Part shown: one piece after another, positions 5,482-5,638 of the stretch
Layout: every line of letters starts with the position of its first letter
Position numbering within the stretch: position 1 is the stretch's first letter
Source: Desulfobacula sp.
GTDB lineage: Bacteria > Desulfobacterota > Desulfobacteria > Desulfobacterales > Desulfobacteraceae
DNA length: 5,638 nt
NCBI GenBank assembly: GCA_018702715.1
Contig: JABIYQ010000309.1
Span: 1 to 5,638 of the forward strand
Direction of reading: 5' to 3'
The notes under the pieces: model-generated
Told to the model about the DNA's origin: nothing
What the model saw: only the letters and a program-made list of their open reading frames with translations
Database searches by the model: none
Translations under genes and position numbers: made by a program

Positions 5482-5487
5482 TTTTTT
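5447..5487 (+). terminator. AT-rich intrinsic terminator overlapping the acyP 3' end
   Basis: The 14-nt arms 5447-5460 and 5464-5477 are perfectly complementary around a 3-nt ATA loop. A six-T run at 5482-5487 follows after 4 nt. The stem has only two G-C pairs but is long and unbroken. It falls inside the last acyP codons, with the stop codon TAA (5479-5481) between stem and T run. It would end the dinB-acyP transcript with almost no 3' untranslated region. Confidence 0.55.
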
Positions 5488-5525
5488 CCGTAATTGTTTA
5501 GCCCGTTAAAAGACTTTATCTCAAA

Positions 5526-5595
5526 GCCCTGTCTGATGGATATTTGCAGGAGGTTAAGCGTTTAGCATCGAACAAAAATATCCATCAGATAGGGC
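5526..5595. repeat. 20-bp inverted repeat with 30-nt loop (palindromic intergenic element)
   Basis: The arm at 5526-5545 and the arm at 5576-5595 are reverse complements at 19 of 20 positions. The single difference (G5531 against T5590) still pairs as G-U in RNA on the plus strand. The 30-nt loop contains a consensus-like AGGAGG (5549-5554) with no start codon after it, and two near-identical 7-mers in tandem, GTTAAGC and GTTTAGC. No U run follows the right arm on the plus strand, and none follows on the minus strand, so it is not a standard terminator. It has the size and shape of a REP- or MITE-like element or a structured RNA. No matching target duplication is obvious. Confidence 0.6.
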
Positions 5596-5638
5596 GGTTT
5601 CAAACATAAGAGCTGAATAGTTACTTTTTTTCTTTCTT

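Noticed and set aside
5546..5575. Integron attC site suggested by GTTAAGC
   Set aside because: The 7-mer fits the GTTRRRY core but sits in the loop rather than at the outer end of the palindrome. No RYYYAAC partner lies in the required position, and no integrase is visible.

Overview
The window is AT-rich chromosomal-type DNA from a bacterium. Gene content (Pol IV next to acylphosphatase, a MOT1-type oxyanion permease, a Pro-1 tautomerase, many small uncharacterised genes) and codon style suggest an anaerobic deltaproteobacterium of the Desulfobacterales kind. That placement is an inference from remembered protein resemblance, not a database result. No tRNA, rRNA, CRISPR array, transposase or integrase gene is visible.

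Layout. Positions 107-1173 hold a tightly packed plus-strand run of small genes. These are a 109-aa conserved hypothetical (107-436), a 42-aa micro-ORF with a good ribosome binding site (440-568), a probably truncated CcbP-like calcium-binding remnant (578-808), a 107-aa conserved hypothetical (729-1052), and a lysine-rich, apparently frameshifted gene remnant (1070-1173). About 320 bases of non-coding DNA follow. They contain a weak terminator-like hairpin and a possible promoter for the next gene.

Positions 1496-2694 encode a 399-aa-equivalent MOT1-type molybdate/sulfate permease. It is split by a one-base deletion in a T run near 2170-2173, just where the second half of the transporter fold begins. 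Facing it on the minus strand are a 67-aa tautomerase-superfamily protein (2798-3001) and a membrane-anchored alpha/beta hydrolase (3095-3889). A 12-bp bulged hairpin separates those two.

Divergent from the hydrolase is a two-gene plus-strand operon: dinB (DNA polymerase IV, 4017-5210) and acyP (acylphosphatase, preferred start 5200, end 5481). The acyP start lies inside the end of dinB. Its Shine-Dalgarno is folded into a small GGGGA/TCCCC hairpin directly before the ATG, which points to translational coupling. The operon seems to end in an AT-rich terminator whose stem is formed by the last acyP codons. Further on is a separate 20-bp inverted repeat with a 30-nt loop (5526-5595) that no gene explains.

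The genes do not form one pathway. They are an oxyanion uptake gene, two small enzymes of unknown substrate, and a DNA-damage-tolerance/acylphosphatase operon, beside a decaying cluster of accessory small ORFs. The two frameshifts (A run at 1114-1121, T run at 2170-2173) are both explained by a single missing base in a homopolymer. Sequencing error must therefore be excluded before calling either gene dead. I found no convincing new defence or mobile system. The most noteworthy items are the small-gene cluster, the palindrome after acyP and the hairpin-covered acyP start.
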